Positions 11,579 to 24,531 are shown, counted from the stretch's first letter. The stretch: DNA of 64,000 nt from Amblyornis subalaris (GCA_018881555.1 JACAXG010000032.1:3236837-3300836), one strand, 5' to 3'. Notes: a model not told the origin generated them from the sequence alone. Numbers and translations: made by a program.

Positions 11579-12911
11579 AATATTGACTAAAAGGTCCAAT
11601 AGTTGATGAAATCAATGGGAAATCCACATCTCATTTTCAGAACTGGATTTGAAGATCATTATTTTAAATGCACTTTCAATGGAAATACAAAGCATTTATA
11701 TGATGGAAGAATTAGTCTTTCCATGTTTTCCTGCAGACCTTCCAGGCAGAAATGAGAACATCCTTCCCTATTCTCCCCTTCTCTGCATCCATCTCATTCT
11801 TCCACTCCATTCAGAGACACTTTTTATTAACCATAACCTCCATTTTCTTCTATTTTTTTATCTCTATTGTTTACTGCATTAATTAGCAGGTGAGCATATA
11901 TTTGAGCATGTATGTATAAAAATAACATCCAAAAACCTTTTAAAGTTATATGCAGAAGTGAGAGTGTGATAGAAATAAGCTTGCCCATGCAACCTCAACT
12001 GATTTATCTTGAGAATATGCATTTTGATACAGGCTTTCATTACATGATCATTAACTTTTTTTTTTTCAATAGCACACCAGCTGTTTCAGTTCTCAGAGTG
12101 GATGGTGTTTACTTAATGAACAGCTGTTCAATATTTACTTCATTGTTCAGTACATGGCCCCATTGTTCAATGGATGGCCTCATGCCATCTTTGTTACACA
12201 CTATTCAAACCCTTCTCTAAGGGACATTAATTAACCTCCCCATGAGTTTTCTTTTATTATGCTAATCAGTATAATTTTGAAAGCTTTACAAATATTAATT
12301 ATATCCACAATATCCATGTGAGTTTTATGCTCATCCCACAAATGGGGGACTGAAGCAGGGAGATTACAATTAATAATATCCATGGATTTTGAGTATCCAA
12401 TCTGACATACCTTGGGTTTGATTTAGAGCTCCCACTGACCTAAATTGCAGTTGGGAACCTTCAGAACATCTTCCAAGATGTTTCCTCAGTCTGAGTCTGA
12501 GAAAATTCAATACATTCTGTTAGCAGCAATCTATGCAAAGTTTGTTTTAAGTTTCTTCCTCAGTAAGATATCTAGAGCTGAGATGGGAATTCAGTGTCTA
12601 GAAGAGCATCCACATCTTTAAAATGAGGCTCTCCCTTTCTCTTACTGAAATCTCTTGCTTGAGCTTTACACTCCTTTCCTATTCTGCAACAAATGGGTGG
12701 TGAGGACAACCTTATCTGTGGTACTGATACATGGAGATAGAGATCCTGGAGGTAAAAAAATATGGACCTCTAACTAAAAGTTGCCATGATACATAGGCAA
12801 ACCTTTAAAGTAGAATTGCCTACTTTTTGATGCCTAGAATTTTCAATGCTCACAATGTCTCATTTCGCTCTTCCAGTTTTTCCTGTTATCGATTCTTTGC
12901 CCAGGTAATCA
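11579..12911. other. Unique AT-rich sequence, minor local duplication only
   Basis: No gene is seen. A weak 20-bp direct repeat (CATTGTTCA.T..ATGGCC) lies at about 12141-12180. The following CR1 copy begins at about 12,912. Confidence 0.5.
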
Positions 12912-13606
12912 CCCAGCTGAGAAGGACTTGGGGGTGCTGGTGGATGAGAGGCTGTACATGACCTGACAATGTGTGTTGGTGACCCAGAAAGCCAAACATG
13001 TCCTGGGCTGAATCCAAAGCAGCATGGGCAGCAGGTGAGGAGGAGATTCCGCCCTTCTGCTCTGCTCTGGTGAAACCCCACCTGCATTGCTGCTTCCAGC
13101 TCTGGGNTCCCGGCACAGGAAGGACATTGACCTATGGGAGCAAGTCCAAAGGAGGTCACCATGTTGACCAGAGGGCTGGAGCACCTCTCCTATGAGGAAA
13201 CGCTGAGAGAATTGGGATCATTCAGCCTGGAAAAGAGAAGACTTTCGGGTGACCTAATAGTGACCTTACAGCACCTAAAGGAAGCCTACAGGAAAGATGG
13301 GGCAAGACAATTTGCAAGGTCACATAGTGACAGGACAAGGGGGAATGTGTTTAAATTGAAAGAGAACACGTTTAGATTATGTATTAGGAAGAAATTCTTT
13401 ACTGTGAGGGTGGTGAGACACTGGAACAGGTTGCTCAGAGAAGCTGTGAATGCCCCCTCCCTGGGAGTGTTCAAGACCAGGTTGGACGAGGCTCTGAGCA
13501 ACGTGGTCTAGAGAAAGGTGTCCCTGTCCACAGCAGTGGGTTGGAACTAGATAATCTTCAAGGTCCCTTTCCAAGCCAAACCATTCCATGATTCTACGAT
13601 TCTCTG
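12912..13606 (+). mobile_element. CR1 LINE, 5'-truncated, with ORF2 C-terminus and 3' end
   Basis: The segment matches the last part of CR1 ORF2 (end of the reverse-transcriptase region and C-terminal domain) plus the short 3' UTR. The frame open at 13134-13511 encodes characteristic ORF2 C-terminal words: GLEHLSYEE, LRELGSFSLEKRR, SDRTRGN, IRKKFFTVRVVRHWN, and a stop after LDEALSNVV. The 3' UTR then ends in the CR1 octamer tail (CCATGATTCTACGATTCTCTG, about 13587-13606). Upstream of 13134 the frame is broken by mutations and one N. The copy is dead, being truncated at the 5' side as usual for CR1. Confidence 0.93.
13134..13511 (+). pseudogene. Remnant of CR1 ORF2 C-terminus
   Basis: This 125-residue open frame is the C-terminal piece of the CR1 reverse-transcriptase polyprotein, not a host gene. 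The natural CR1 stop (TAG at 13509-13511) is kept. The first methionine is an internal codon and not a real start. The endonuclease and the catalytic RT motif are absent, so no activity is expected. Confidence 0.88.
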
Positions 13607-16600
13607 AATTTCCTCTGTAGTTTTCTCTGTTTTCCTTTAGTTCTCCCTTACATCCCTGAATTCTTGTTTCTTTAGATGTATTGTTTCAGTCCAGCCCTCT
13701 TCTTTCTCAAATTTAGCTCTTGTTTCTATTGCATCTGAACGATTCCTTCTTTACCTTTTTGTGACAGAACAAGGTTTATAGCTAAAAACAGATAATTGTC
13801 ATAAAGAATATAATGTGAGAACAGCCCCTACTCTCATTTTAGTGACCATAAAAGCCAGAAAGTCCACCTTTGTCTCTACCACTGTGAGCTGGGGCATGCT
13901 CAGTTTCTTGGTGAGGAGTGGTGCCAGCTGAGAAAGATCTATGGACAATCAGACACCTGAGGATGCTTTGGAGTTTTTAATCCTAAAACTTGAGGTTTCT
14001 TACCTGCATCTTCACTGAAGTAGGAAAATAACCACCAAAGACATGCCTTTTCTTGACAAACCAGCCCCCTGAAAATTTTAGGGTTTTTTTCCCTAAATAT
14101 AGGGGCACTGGCACATTTCAAAGCCCGAATTTCAAGAACTCCAGGGACATGGGCAAAAAATACTTTTTTTTTTCTTGCATCGTTCCTAGAAATGGCAGAA
14201 CTGTTTTGGCAGGAGCTTTCCAGAAAAGTACAGCCTGGGACAGCTACTTGGCATGGAAAAGTTCAGTCAAAGCAGTTACAGTTTGGCACTATTATAAGTA
14301 GACAAAATCAAAGTTTCATAATAGGAAGTATTAGGTAATTTTAATAATAGGCAGTTCTATCACCTATAAAACCTTTAAACATAACAAAATATTATGTATG
14401 TAAACAAATATCAAGAAAAGTCCTTTTAAAAAGTGTCCTAGTGAAATGAAAAGGAGAAAAAACAAACATACAAAAATGTGAAATATCACATCCTGACTCT
14501 GAAAAATAAAGACACATATACTTCTCCACCTTAACACAGCATGTGTCTTGAGCTTTCTTCACCTCAGTCCAAAAACAGAAGAACAAAAAACATAGCTTTA
14601 ATCTGCCAGAAAATAAAAAAAAAAAAAGGTAAATATTGTTAGAGTCCTTGAGCTTCTTTGCTTCCCTGTATTAAAGCATGGCTAGCCCAGGGTCTAACCT
14701 CTGATATTCTTCTGGATCCTTTAATGTAGCCTAATGAATCTCCAGATAATGTATTTTCATTTTCTCTGTGTATTGCAATCTGGTGAAGCCTCTTTTTTCA
14801 TCTCTCTCTCATTTTTCCATTCTGTCAGTACCCAAAATATTGAAGAAAATCTGATTGCCCTGGATTCCAGTCTCATGGGTCAAGACTTACTTCAAAACTT
14901 TAAAATGTTTTGCATCGACTTTTGAACAATTTAAAAAACACTGTCCTGGAATTAAATACACCAGTGATATTCAAGAAATATCAATTGGGAGTGCTTAAGA
15001 CCATTAAAAAATCACATTTATTCAACAGTTCCTACTTTTTAAAGTCAAGGATGGTTTTATGAGTGCCTAATCAGTCTTGCATAACATGCCATAAATCTTC
15101 TACAATAATTTCTGGATTATTCACATAATTTTTTTATTTGCTACAGAACATGATTCAGAATCATGTTCATTCTGGGTGTAAAATCTTCATGTAATGGCAA
15201 ATATACCTCATCTTTGGAACCATGGATTTAGTCATGAAAAACAGACGATCCAGCATTAGCCCTACACTGACAGAAAACCCACAAAGTCTGTTCTGTCGTA
15301 CTGAGGGCAGCAAAGGATTGACTTGAATAAAAGTGATCACAGCCTGTGTGGATAGTTCAGAACTCATATCAACCAGCACAAAATCCCCAGGATAAAAAGA
15401 GTTATCTAAATTAAAGGTTTATATAGATATATATGATACAATATTACTAGTAAATATTGCTTCTATAGTTTACCATAATCCTAGGCAGTAAACTCACAGG
15501 ACCTTGCTGTTTTAAATAAAATGCAAGAAGGAACTGACTGAAGGATACATTTTAATAGCCCTCTGTCAGAGAGAGTTAACACACTTGCACTTCTAACAAC
15601 AGCATTTTTATTAAATCTTTATTATGTTGTATTAAAAAAAGTCCCCTTAGCCCTCAGGTAGTTGGTCGATGCTGAGTTTTCAAATGAAATATTTATGAAC
15701 TTCTTTGTTTAGAAGTTTAATTGTATCTTTAAATGACTTTCATATGTTTATATGCTTTACCCTCCAATATAAATGCCATATGATGCTCTATCATACTGTC
15801 CGGAATAGTCATTATGCATTTCACCATCACAACTGTTACATAACAATAAGCAGAAAAAAAGGACAAAAGGATAACTAAGTTAAACCAGATCTTATACATA
15901 CTTATTTTGTTGGTAACACAGATTGTATCTCCAGCAAAATGTGTTTCTAATCATGTAACATAGCATAGTGCTGTAATACTTTCCATATTTAAACTTTTGG
16001 TCAATGTATAATACTATAAAAGATACTAAAATGTACTCTGCACTGACCTTTCTATTTCTCTGCCATGGGCAGCAGAAAGGAGAAAACTTTTATGAGAACA
16101 GGGGTGGAATGAGGAGACCCAAGGAGGACTCCTTAAATGAAATTCAGTTTTGCCTTTATAAGAGCTCTGGAGATCTATCGCTCCTGTGGTACAATATTTG
16201 AAGGAAAAGCATGGCTTAGAAGATTTATTATCTTTCCAAGTAATGAATGACAATTTTAGAAACACTTTCCTGATTTATCATTTAAAGGGACATTTTCTAA
16301 AGCGAAAGCATGTTGGAGATCTGTGTCACTTCAGGTGAAAGCAGTGCAGCATTAAATCTGATCCCACTGTCTTCTACAATGCTCTTCCGCTGTCTTCTGT
16401 AGAGCAGATTTTGGACATCTGGTCCAGGCAGTCTCTATCATTGGTCTTCAAGAGGTCTAGGTCAGCCAGATGGCACAATGTGAGATCCCAAATAAAGTTT
16501 TCCACAGTTTTATACATGGAAGACATTCACAAATCCACCTGTGCAGCCCTTTTCTGACCCACAGCTAAGGAGTAAGATCATGAAACCAACTCAATTTATT

Positions 16601-19145
16601 GTGAAAATCGACACCCTTCTCCATGCCTTGGGCAGGCTGGAGAGTCATCACAGGCTGAAAGTAAACGAAAGAAAAAGATGTGAGACAAATTTGAAGGAAT
16701 GAAAGGAAATCGTAGATTCATTAGGTGGGATGCTTGGTTGTAGTTGTCAGAAGAGACGGAGAAGGAGATGATATCTGTGGTTTATATTAACCATAAATTA
16801 CTATTATGGAATTACAGGTCTTAATACAGTATGCTAGCTCACACTGCTACTTGGACACACTCTGCAGATGTCATATTTGTTGTTCAAGTACTACATTAAA
16901 ACCCTTTGGGGAGAGTATCAGTTCACAGCTCATGAAAGCCAATGATTTTGCACAGCTGGCATAAAAAACCCCTGTTGATCGAGAGGGCTGTCAGTGCATG
17001 ACTGAATAACATGCCCTGTCTTTCTAAAATAGCAAGTAATGTCTCACTAAATTTGTCCTCTTGATGACAATTTTCACTGTAACAAATGGCCCCTAAGCTC
17101 TGTCTTTCCCATATAAGGAACCTCCTCCAGTTATTATACTAACAGCCAACAACTTCTGAGAAATAACCTCACTTATCATCTAAGGTAGAAACCAGTATTT
17201 CCCTATATAATACATTAGAATGAACTCTATGTGAAACAGGAAAAGCCCTGGAAAGTGCCTGTGGGGACCAGTGGTTTCAGAAGCTTTTTTAAAGCTGCTG
17301 CTAGTCTATAGGAAAGTCCACCTGCAAGAACTGACAATTTTGCAAGTTTTTGTACAACTGCTCCAGCAATCACGCACGTAACTTTGAAGTCCTGTGTGTT
17401 AATTGCACCAGCTGAAAATGGATGGAACTCTTCTCATCAAAATGCCTGTCTTGGAAAGACAAAGTTACAACAAGACATGATCAAACATGGTAACTTTTTA
17501 TGTCGCATCAAAAAAAAAACTAACTGCAAGGTTTTTCCAATACCTTATAGTGTAAATATAATTTTATTCTATAATTTTACACCCAATTGACAACAGTATT
17601 TCAGTAATTTCAGTAAATAGTTAAATGTATCACACATAAAAGAATTTTTTTTTCCTATTTTGTTCTCATGCAAAGGCTGGATTTTATTCTAGTCTCGTTG
17701 ATATAATTCTATTTACTTCACAGTCGTTACTTATTAACACGAATGGGAAGAGAAACAGAGCCATCAAATCAGAATTTCCTCTTTTTTCCTTGATGCAACC
17801 TGATGCTTTTTGGTTTACCATGGAATGGTTGCATGGTGAGAGAGACAGATTTGCTTGTGTTTTTAATAATGTGTTCTCTTCAGAGAGAGTCAATATTTGT
17901 CCTGCCCAGTTTGACTGGATTCACTTTAAAAAATCCTTATTTCTGCTTTAAAAAGATTGGAGATGGTAAAGAACACATCCATTAGGACTTGCTGTCATTT
18001 GGGAAATGTGACTGAAAGGAATATCCAGTTTTGTCAGAGGGAATTATATTATTCAGTTTCTTTTGTGAAGCAAGCAAGTTCTGCCTTAAAACTAAATAAA
18101 GCCCTTTACATCCACTGGAATGTCATCCAAGAACATGGTGCTTAAAACCCTTCAACTCTCCATGTCAGACTTCATGACCATTTCACCCCAATTTGTCCTC
18201 GGGCCAGCACTCTCCAGTAGTTGTTCCTTCTGTGCATTCACCCCTCTCTGATGCACTACTTGACAGCAAGTGCTATCCCCTACCTCTGTTTCTGCCCTGA
18301 ATAAACTTGGGGCTTCCATCACATCTCATAAGAATTTAATTTCCCTTACTGTGCTGGACTTTTCTGCTTTCTGGAAAATGCTTAGCAGAACAGTACATGC
18401 TATTCCAGATAAGGTCTTATCAGAGAGTTGAATCAGGACAAATAGCCTATCTTTACGGAAGAACTGTTTTGGAAGTATTTCAATTGAAATTTAATGGAAA
18501 TACCATTAAGCTTTGTTTGGCTTTGTAAAAGGTGATACAAAATACTCTGAATCAGTGCAGCTGAAAAAATATAGTCCTCACTGATGCTCACTGAGAAAAA
18601 AAATTTCCCTTTTGAGAGGACTTGGTTAATTACTTTGCTTATTTGTGACCCAAATTGAAAAGAAAAGCAAAAAGCTCTGTCATTACTCATTATGTATGCA
18701 ATTTATCACAGAAAAAAGTTCTGTCCCTCTGCTTATTAAGCCTCTCCCAGACATTCTTTTGTGTTCTGGGCTTCTGAAAAAGGCTAAAGCAAAACTGATG
18801 CTACCTAACTGAATCACTGCAGTCTTCTGCAAACTTCTGAGCTCGCTGGTACTTTCTCAATGATGCATCGAAGCTGATTTAGGATATTAAATATATCATG
18901 GCCTGCATGGAACAAAACAACTTGATCACTCATGTATCACAAGTTACTCTCTCCTTTTTATGGAAAAAAAAAAAACAACAAAACAATTTGTACTTCTTGT
19001 TGTATTTCATTGTGCTCAGGCAGGAGTCTACCCTGCTGACCCCTCCAGTGCCACCTTCTGTTAGTGAAATAGTAGACATGGCATGAAAGGATGAGCAAAG
19101 GTGTCACACAAGAACGTGGAGGATCACTTTGACTTCGATTTCTTT
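13607..19145. other. Unique AT-rich sequence with one palindrome, no gene seen
   Basis: No coding exon, RNA gene or young repeat could be supported in these 5.5 kb. The clearest structure is a near-perfect 23-bp palindrome at 15146-15168. A-rich runs occur at about 14617-14628 and 18963-18974. Confidence 0.5.
15146..15168. repeat. Palindrome with 11-bp perfect arms
   Basis: GAACATGATTC (15146-15156) and GAATCATGTTC (15158-15168) are exact reverse complements with one base between them. The inner part resembles paired half-sites for a dimeric DNA-binding protein. Nothing nearby tells which protein, so function is unknown. Confidence 0.85.
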
Positions 19146-19409
19146 CTCCTTCTCTGACTGATCTCTCCTTTGAGGAGCTCTTGTGGGCATTTGCCAGCGC
19201 AGTTGCAGTACTCTGCTGCCCCAATAGTGTGTAGGTCTGTCAAAAAGTTCCTGGTAGGTTGTGTTGATATTAGCTCAAGAGAGAAAGGCCAATTGTCCAG
19301 TGATCCTTGGGAAGCATTTGGAGGGAGTCAGCTCCAGCAGTTAGCCAGGAGTGATGGACAGGAACAGCCTGCAAGCATTTCTCAAAGGAGAGATCAGTCA
19401 GACAAGGAG
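19146..19409. repeat. Inverted repeat with 29-bp arms and about 206-bp centre
   Basis: The arm at 19146-19174 (CTCCTT-TCTGACTGATCTC-TCCTTTGAG) and the arm at 19381-19409 are reverse complements over 29 bases with a single mismatch. The sequence just inside the arms (GAG-CTCTTGTGGGC against its partner) keeps weaker complementarity, so the pairing may once have been longer. The interior holds no open frame of interest. This could be a fold-back/MITE-type DNA element or a local inverted duplication. I see no clear target-site duplication outside the arms. Confidence 0.8.
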
Positions 19410-20079
19410 CCTGCAGCTGCAGAGCAGGGAGGTGCTCTGTTATTGCTCTTGTTATTTCTCTTTTCTTTTTTTTTTTCTTTAAATAAAGTAGATTATTATT
19501 CCTTTAAGTAAATCAGGCTCACCCATGTTAGTCCTTGGTTAAGCTCTGAGTATTAAGTTGAAGCACGGAAAATAAAGCTGTGATTTTCAAAAAGTCTAAG
19601 GACTTTGGGCAGACAGAACTCAATTGAAGCTGGGATGTTGGCACCTTTTGAGTGATTTTCACAGTGGTGCAGATGAAACAACTCAAGTTTACAGAGAGAC
19701 CTGTTCAACAGCTGAGCCACATTCCCATTTCTCTGGACTGCTGCTTCTCCCATGTACTGCAGAGAACAAACAAGGATCAGGCTGTGCTGTATCAGGTAAT
19801 GTTCTTCCTCTTCCCTTTGTTTCTCCTGTGCCATTGCAAGAGTGAGAGGGATCGTATTCCCAAGACCACATCCAGGCTGGAACAGTCACCTCCCAGTTTT
19901 TGCCCATGGTAGATAGAAAGCACTCAGTGACAAATCACAAAATCACCAGCTGAGATTATGCCTGCAAGCACGTTCAAGCAGGTTTATGGGCTTTCCTCAC
20001 CACAAAATCCCTGAACATTCCCTACCACCCCAGGGAAGCTTTACAGCCCAGCCCCACCAAGCTACACCCCTCTCAGTAA
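19410..20079. other. No gene seen; short pyrimidine run
   Basis: A T/C-rich run lies at about 19451-19490. Otherwise this is unremarkable sequence between the inverted repeat and the next CR1 copy. Confidence 0.5.
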
Positions 20080-20960
20080 ATTCAAGGACACCACTTTGGG
20101 TGGCAATGTTGATCTGCTGGAGCATAGGAGGGCTCTGCAGAGGGATCTGGACAGGCTGGATCTAAGGGCCAAGTCCAACAGTACGTGGTTCAACAAGACC
20201 AGTTGCCAGGTCCTGCACTTTGGCCAGATCAACCCCCTGCAGCGCTACCAGCTGAGGAAGGAGTGGCTGGAAAGCTGCCCATCGGAGAAGCACCTGAGGG
20301 TGCTGGTTGAAACCAGCTGAACATGAGCCAGTGTGTGGCCAAGTGGCCAAGAAGGCCAATGGCATCCTGGCCTCCATCAGGAATAGTGTGGCCAGCGGGA
20401 ACAGGGAAGTCATTCTCCCCCTGTACTTGGCACTGGTGAGGGGCACTTTGAGTGCTGTGTCCGGTTCCGGGCCCCTCAGCTCAGGAAGGACATTGAGGGG
20501 CTGGGGCGAATCTAGGGAAGGACAATGAAGCTGGGGAAGAGTTTCAAGCACAAGTCTGATGAGGAGCAGCTGAAGGAGCTGGGGGTGTTTAGCCTGGAGA
20601 AAAGGAGGCTCAGAGAGAATCTTCTTGCTCTCTACAACTCCCTGACAGGAGAGCGTAGCCAGGTGCGGGTCAGACTCTTCTTCTAGGTAAGAAGCAATAG
20701 GATGAGAGGACATGGCCTAAACCTGTGCCAGAGGAAGTTTAGGTTGGACATTAGAAGGGATTTCTTCACTAAAAGGGTGGTTAGACATTGGTAGAGGCTG
20801 CCCAGAGAGGTGGTGGAGTCACCATCCCTGGAGGTGTTTAATGAAAGACTGGATGTGGCCCTTAGTGCCATGGTTTAGTTGTGTTGGGTCATAGGTTGGA
20901 CTCTGCGATCTCAGAGGTCTTTTCCAACCTAAGAGATTTTCCAGCCTGTGATTCTGTGAC
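20080..20960 (+). mobile_element. CR1 LINE, 5'-truncated, RT C-terminal half and 3' end
   Basis: The copy begins inside CR1 ORF2 near the end of the reverse-transcriptase fingers/palm region (words LLEHRRALQRDLDRLD and VLHFGQINPLQRY) and continues through [16 protein letters not shown], a region matching LFSLEKRRL, and [17 protein letters not shown] text. The 3' end is TTCCAACCTAAGAGATTTTC... followed by GTGATTCTGTGAC near 20,957. Frame shifts and stops break the reading frame repeatedly (for example at 20318 and 20526). The subfamily differs from the copy at 12.9 kb. The long - strand frame at 20162-20713 is only its antisense. Confidence 0.92.
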
Positions 20961-22189
20961 ACATCACTCCCATTGGATTGTGTTTCCTTAGGAACAGTTT
21001 TACATGAACAAATGCTGGAATCTGAACCTGAACTAACACCAGACAATAGTGGTATTGGATATTGGTGAACCGCTATTAGTAGTAATAAATAAAATGTAAC
21101 ATAGATAGCTTGACTTTACAGTGCCTCTGCCTACTGTAAGAACTTTTCCTGGGTATAGGAGTATAGATGGCACCACAGGCTCCCCCATGGGCGGTAGCAA
21201 GCCAGCAATGGCTATTCAATTTCTAGTTTTTTAGCAAAATGGCAATGAACTTTCCTAGCTAAACATCTCCTGTTGTATTGGCAAGCCCCAAAGTCCTCTC
21301 CTGCCCCCAAAGCCCTAATCTTTTTATCTGGGGGAAAAAAACCAAGAAATAGAAAGGAAGAAATTTTTTCTAATGGGCTTGTACAGTTAGAAATCATAAA
21401 CAGTAAAGAAATCTACATGCTAAGGTTCCAACAGAAACAGAGACTTGGCTGACTTCTGTAATCTGAATTTTGCATTAATTAAGTGTTTTGAATTTGATTA
21501 GAATAAACTAGCCATCTCGTTTGGTCCAGCAGTTGCCCTTTTCCAGACTTTTTAAAACCATATCCAAGATGATCCAGGATTCTAACCAGAGGAATGAGAA
21601 GGGAAGAAGGAGGATGGGGAGTTGAAGGCAGAAGATAAGCAGGAAGCAGACAAAAACCCCCAGTTTTCATCTGCCCAGGATTTGCATTTGGATAGTATAT
21701 CTGTCTTACCTTGTGAGAACCACACAGATGACACTTCTATATTAATCCTGAATTCACATATTTAATATATGTATTTTTTCATTGGAACATAATTATTTTC
21801 TGAAACTAAGAAACATGAAATAAACATGGTAACAATTATTGGTGCTTTGTTCCTGCTTTTGTTGGATCTTGAAGAGGCACTTGACAACCCAGACCAGGGC
21901 TACTTTGACAATGTTTGAAGAACCAGTTCAGCCATAGGTTGATGTCAGCTGCACTAATCAGAACTCTCTCAGTGGATAACTGTATTCATATGTTGCACTG
22001 CTCTGCTCAGATGTGCGTGGCAAGCTCCACCCGTCACACAGGCTACTCGACATCAGCTTTCTTTTAGAGATAATTTATCTTGAAACTATTAATTCATCTG
22101 TGATGTCACCAATTTTTCCTTTAAATACGCCTTCACCAATTCCTGATAACACACACAGAGGCATGACTATCCAGATACCATCTGGATAC
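20961..22189. other. Unique sequence between two CR1 copies, no gene seen
   Basis: No exon, RNA gene or other repeat could be supported. The sequence is AT-rich with scattered stops in all frames. Confidence 0.5.
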
Positions 22190-22990
22190 CATCCAGAGGG
22201 ACCTGAAAGGTTTGAGAGCTGGGCCTGTGCAAACCTCATACTCATCAAGGCCAAGAGTGAGGTCCTGCACATGGGTCAGGGCAATCCCAAGCACAAGTAC
22301 AGCTGGGCTGAGAATGGATTGAGAACAGCCTTGAGGAGGAGCTTTTTGGGGTGCTGGTGGACAAGAGGCACAACATGACCCAGGAATGTGAGCTTGCCAC
22401 CCAGAAAGCCAAATGTGTCCTGGGCTGCATCAAAAGAAGTATTGTGGGAAGTGATTCTGCCCCTCTACTCTTTACTCCTGAGACCCTACCTGGAATACTG
22501 GATCTGGTTCTGGGGTTTCCAACACAGGAAGGACATGGACCTGATGTAGTGAGTCCAGAGGAGGTGCTCAGAGGACTGGAGCATCTCTGCTATGAAAACA
22601 GGCTGAGATAGTCTGGGCTATTCAGCCTAGGAAAGAGAAGGCTCTGGGGAGACCTTAGTGTGGTCTTCCGCAATAAGGGGCTACAAGAAAGCTGGAGAGG
22701 GACTTTTCACAAGGGCATGAAGTGATAGGACAAGAGGGAATGACTTCAAACTGAAAGAGAGTAGGTTTAGGTTAAGTAGTAGGAAGAAATTCTTCACTAA
22801 TAGGGTGGTAGACATCAAACAGGTTTCCCAGAGAAGCTGTGGATGTCCCATCCCTGGAAGTGTTCAAGGCCAGGTTGGATGGGGCTTTGAGCAAACTGGT
22901 CTAGTGGAAGGTGTCCCTGCCCACAGCTGGAGGCTGAAATTAAATGACCTTTAAGGTCCATTTCAACTCAAACCATTCTATGGTTCTATG
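22190..22990 (+). mobile_element. CR1 LINE, 5'-truncated, with 3' octamer end
   Basis: Starting in the RT region (text equivalent to RDLKGLRAG..NLILIKAKSEVLHMGQGNPKHKY), the copy runs through the ORF2 C-terminus (GLEHLCYENRLR) and a 3' UTR with GGTGTCCCTGCCCACAGCTGG, ending AACCATTCTATGGTTCTATG at 22,990. Relative to the 12.9-kb copy it has small deletions and in-frame stops (for example TAG at about 22609). Its similarity to that copy is high enough that a direct alignment of the two should be easy. Confidence 0.92.
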
Positions 22991-23972
22991 CCTGCTTCAC
23001 TCACTGTGAAACCTTGGAGAAGAGGTCATTGTTAGACCACCACAGTCCTGTAAGTAAAGCACAGCAGCAGAAGGAACAGACCTGGAGTTCAGTTCCCCAT
23101 GCAGCTACAGGGAGCCTGAATCCTCAGCTCTCATTTCCAGTGCTCTGAACTACAGGCTATGCACCATTCTTTGTTTGTGCAAACATGTGAGCATGTAGAC
23201 AGGGAGAGGAAGGGGAGAAGGTGTTGAAATGTGTTCTGTGACACAGCCAAGAATTCAAGATTCATGGGGCCAGACAGACACTTACCCAAGTCCAATTGTG
23301 TAATCTGCTCGGCGACCCACAGTCCTGGGAAGTAGAAGCAGTATCTCCTCNTTTGAATCCCCCATTTTCTCCCTTGGCTTTATATTTTAAGAGTAGCTGT
23401 GACTGTTGTGCTCCATGCTGGATTTAACCTCGCTTATGCAGCAGGCAGCTCAGGCACCATGTGTTATTTTCTTGTGTAAAGGCTATACAGCCTTCTGAGG
23501 ACGTGCTTTCAAAACACTCAGCTGCAGCAAAAGGTGCCTTAAAGCATATGCTGCAGCCAAACTGTAGACTCTTTAAGCTTTTACCAGAATATTTCGGACC
23601 TTGTAACAATCCCAGTTATTATTCTTGGATTTAGGTGTTTCACATCAGTTGTGTTCTGGGCAACTTTGTATTATTCTGGATCTCATCTTAGACATCCACA
23701 ACATAACAGAGCTTTAGCTCCTGCTGTTAACTCCTGCAGCACCCCAGTGCTTTATGTTTTCTACTGAGTTGAGCAGAGACATGTCTGAACTGAGTTCAGT
23801 AGTTTCATTACTGTGGCACTTCGGATGTATGTGTTCCTGTCCAGGAATTTAAACACTGATCGAAAAATTGGGTATATTGAAATAGTTTGCTGTTCTTTTG
23901 ATCATCTAGAATATTTTTCCAAGTGCTATATGTAGTTTGAGGAGAAATTTTATGCTAAAATTTGCTGCTTTT
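22991..23972. other. Unique sequence, no gene seen
   Basis: Nothing recognisable lies between the CR1 copy and the following LTR. One unresolved base is present at 23351. Confidence 0.5.
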
Positions 23973-24531
23973 TGTCATTTTTTAATCCCAGCCTGGAACT
24001 AAGTACAATGCAGCTGCTCTCTCACTGCCCCCGCCATATTGAGGTGAATCAGAAAAAGGTAAAACCTGTGGGTTGAGAACAGTTTAATAACTGAAATAAA
24101 ATACAACAATAATATCACCAACAAATCATAATTGCAATTAAAAGAGAGGGATAGAAATAAAACCCAATGTAAATAAGTGATGCACAACTCCCACCCACTG
24201 ACCAATGTCCAGCCCATCCCCAAGCAGTGATCGGCACTTCCTGGCCAACTCCCCCTAGTTTATGCACCAGGCATGACCTTCTGTTGGTATGGAATATCCC
24301 TTTGGCCAGTTTGGGACAGCTGTCCTGGCCATGCTCCCTCCGACTTCTTGTGCACCTCCCCACTGGCAGAGCACGAGATGCTGAAAAGTTCTTGACTTCG
24401 GGTAAGCACTACTTAGCAACAATACAACATCAGTGTGTTGTCAACATTACTCTCATACTAAATCCAAAAATCACAGCACTGAACCAGCTACTATTAAGAA
24501 AATTAACTCTATCCCAGCCAAAACCAGGACA
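23973..24531 (-). mobile_element. Solo LTR (-) of the TGTCCTGG avian ERV family
   Basis: On the - strand the element begins TGTCCTGGTTTTGGCTGGGA at 24531, a start I recall from abundant avian ERV LTRs. It then follows the usual order: AGAGTTAATTTTCTTAA, the CACTGATG/TTGTTGCTAAG segment, GCTGAAAAGT, CAGGACAGCTG, GGGATATTCCATACC, then a T-rich stretch with ATTAAA (complement of 24083-24088), CCCACAGGTTTTACC, and an end near TGACA at 23973. The length of 559 bp fits a solo LTR. No internal genes are present. Flanking duplication is weak (CTTTT against ATTTT). A second, older copy of the same family lies at 40.6-41.25 kb. Confidence 0.85.

Noticed and set aside
20162..20713. 183-codon open frame on the - strand
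   Set aside because: It is antisense to the CR1 copy at 20080-20960; the sense strand shows clear CR1 ORF2 words.
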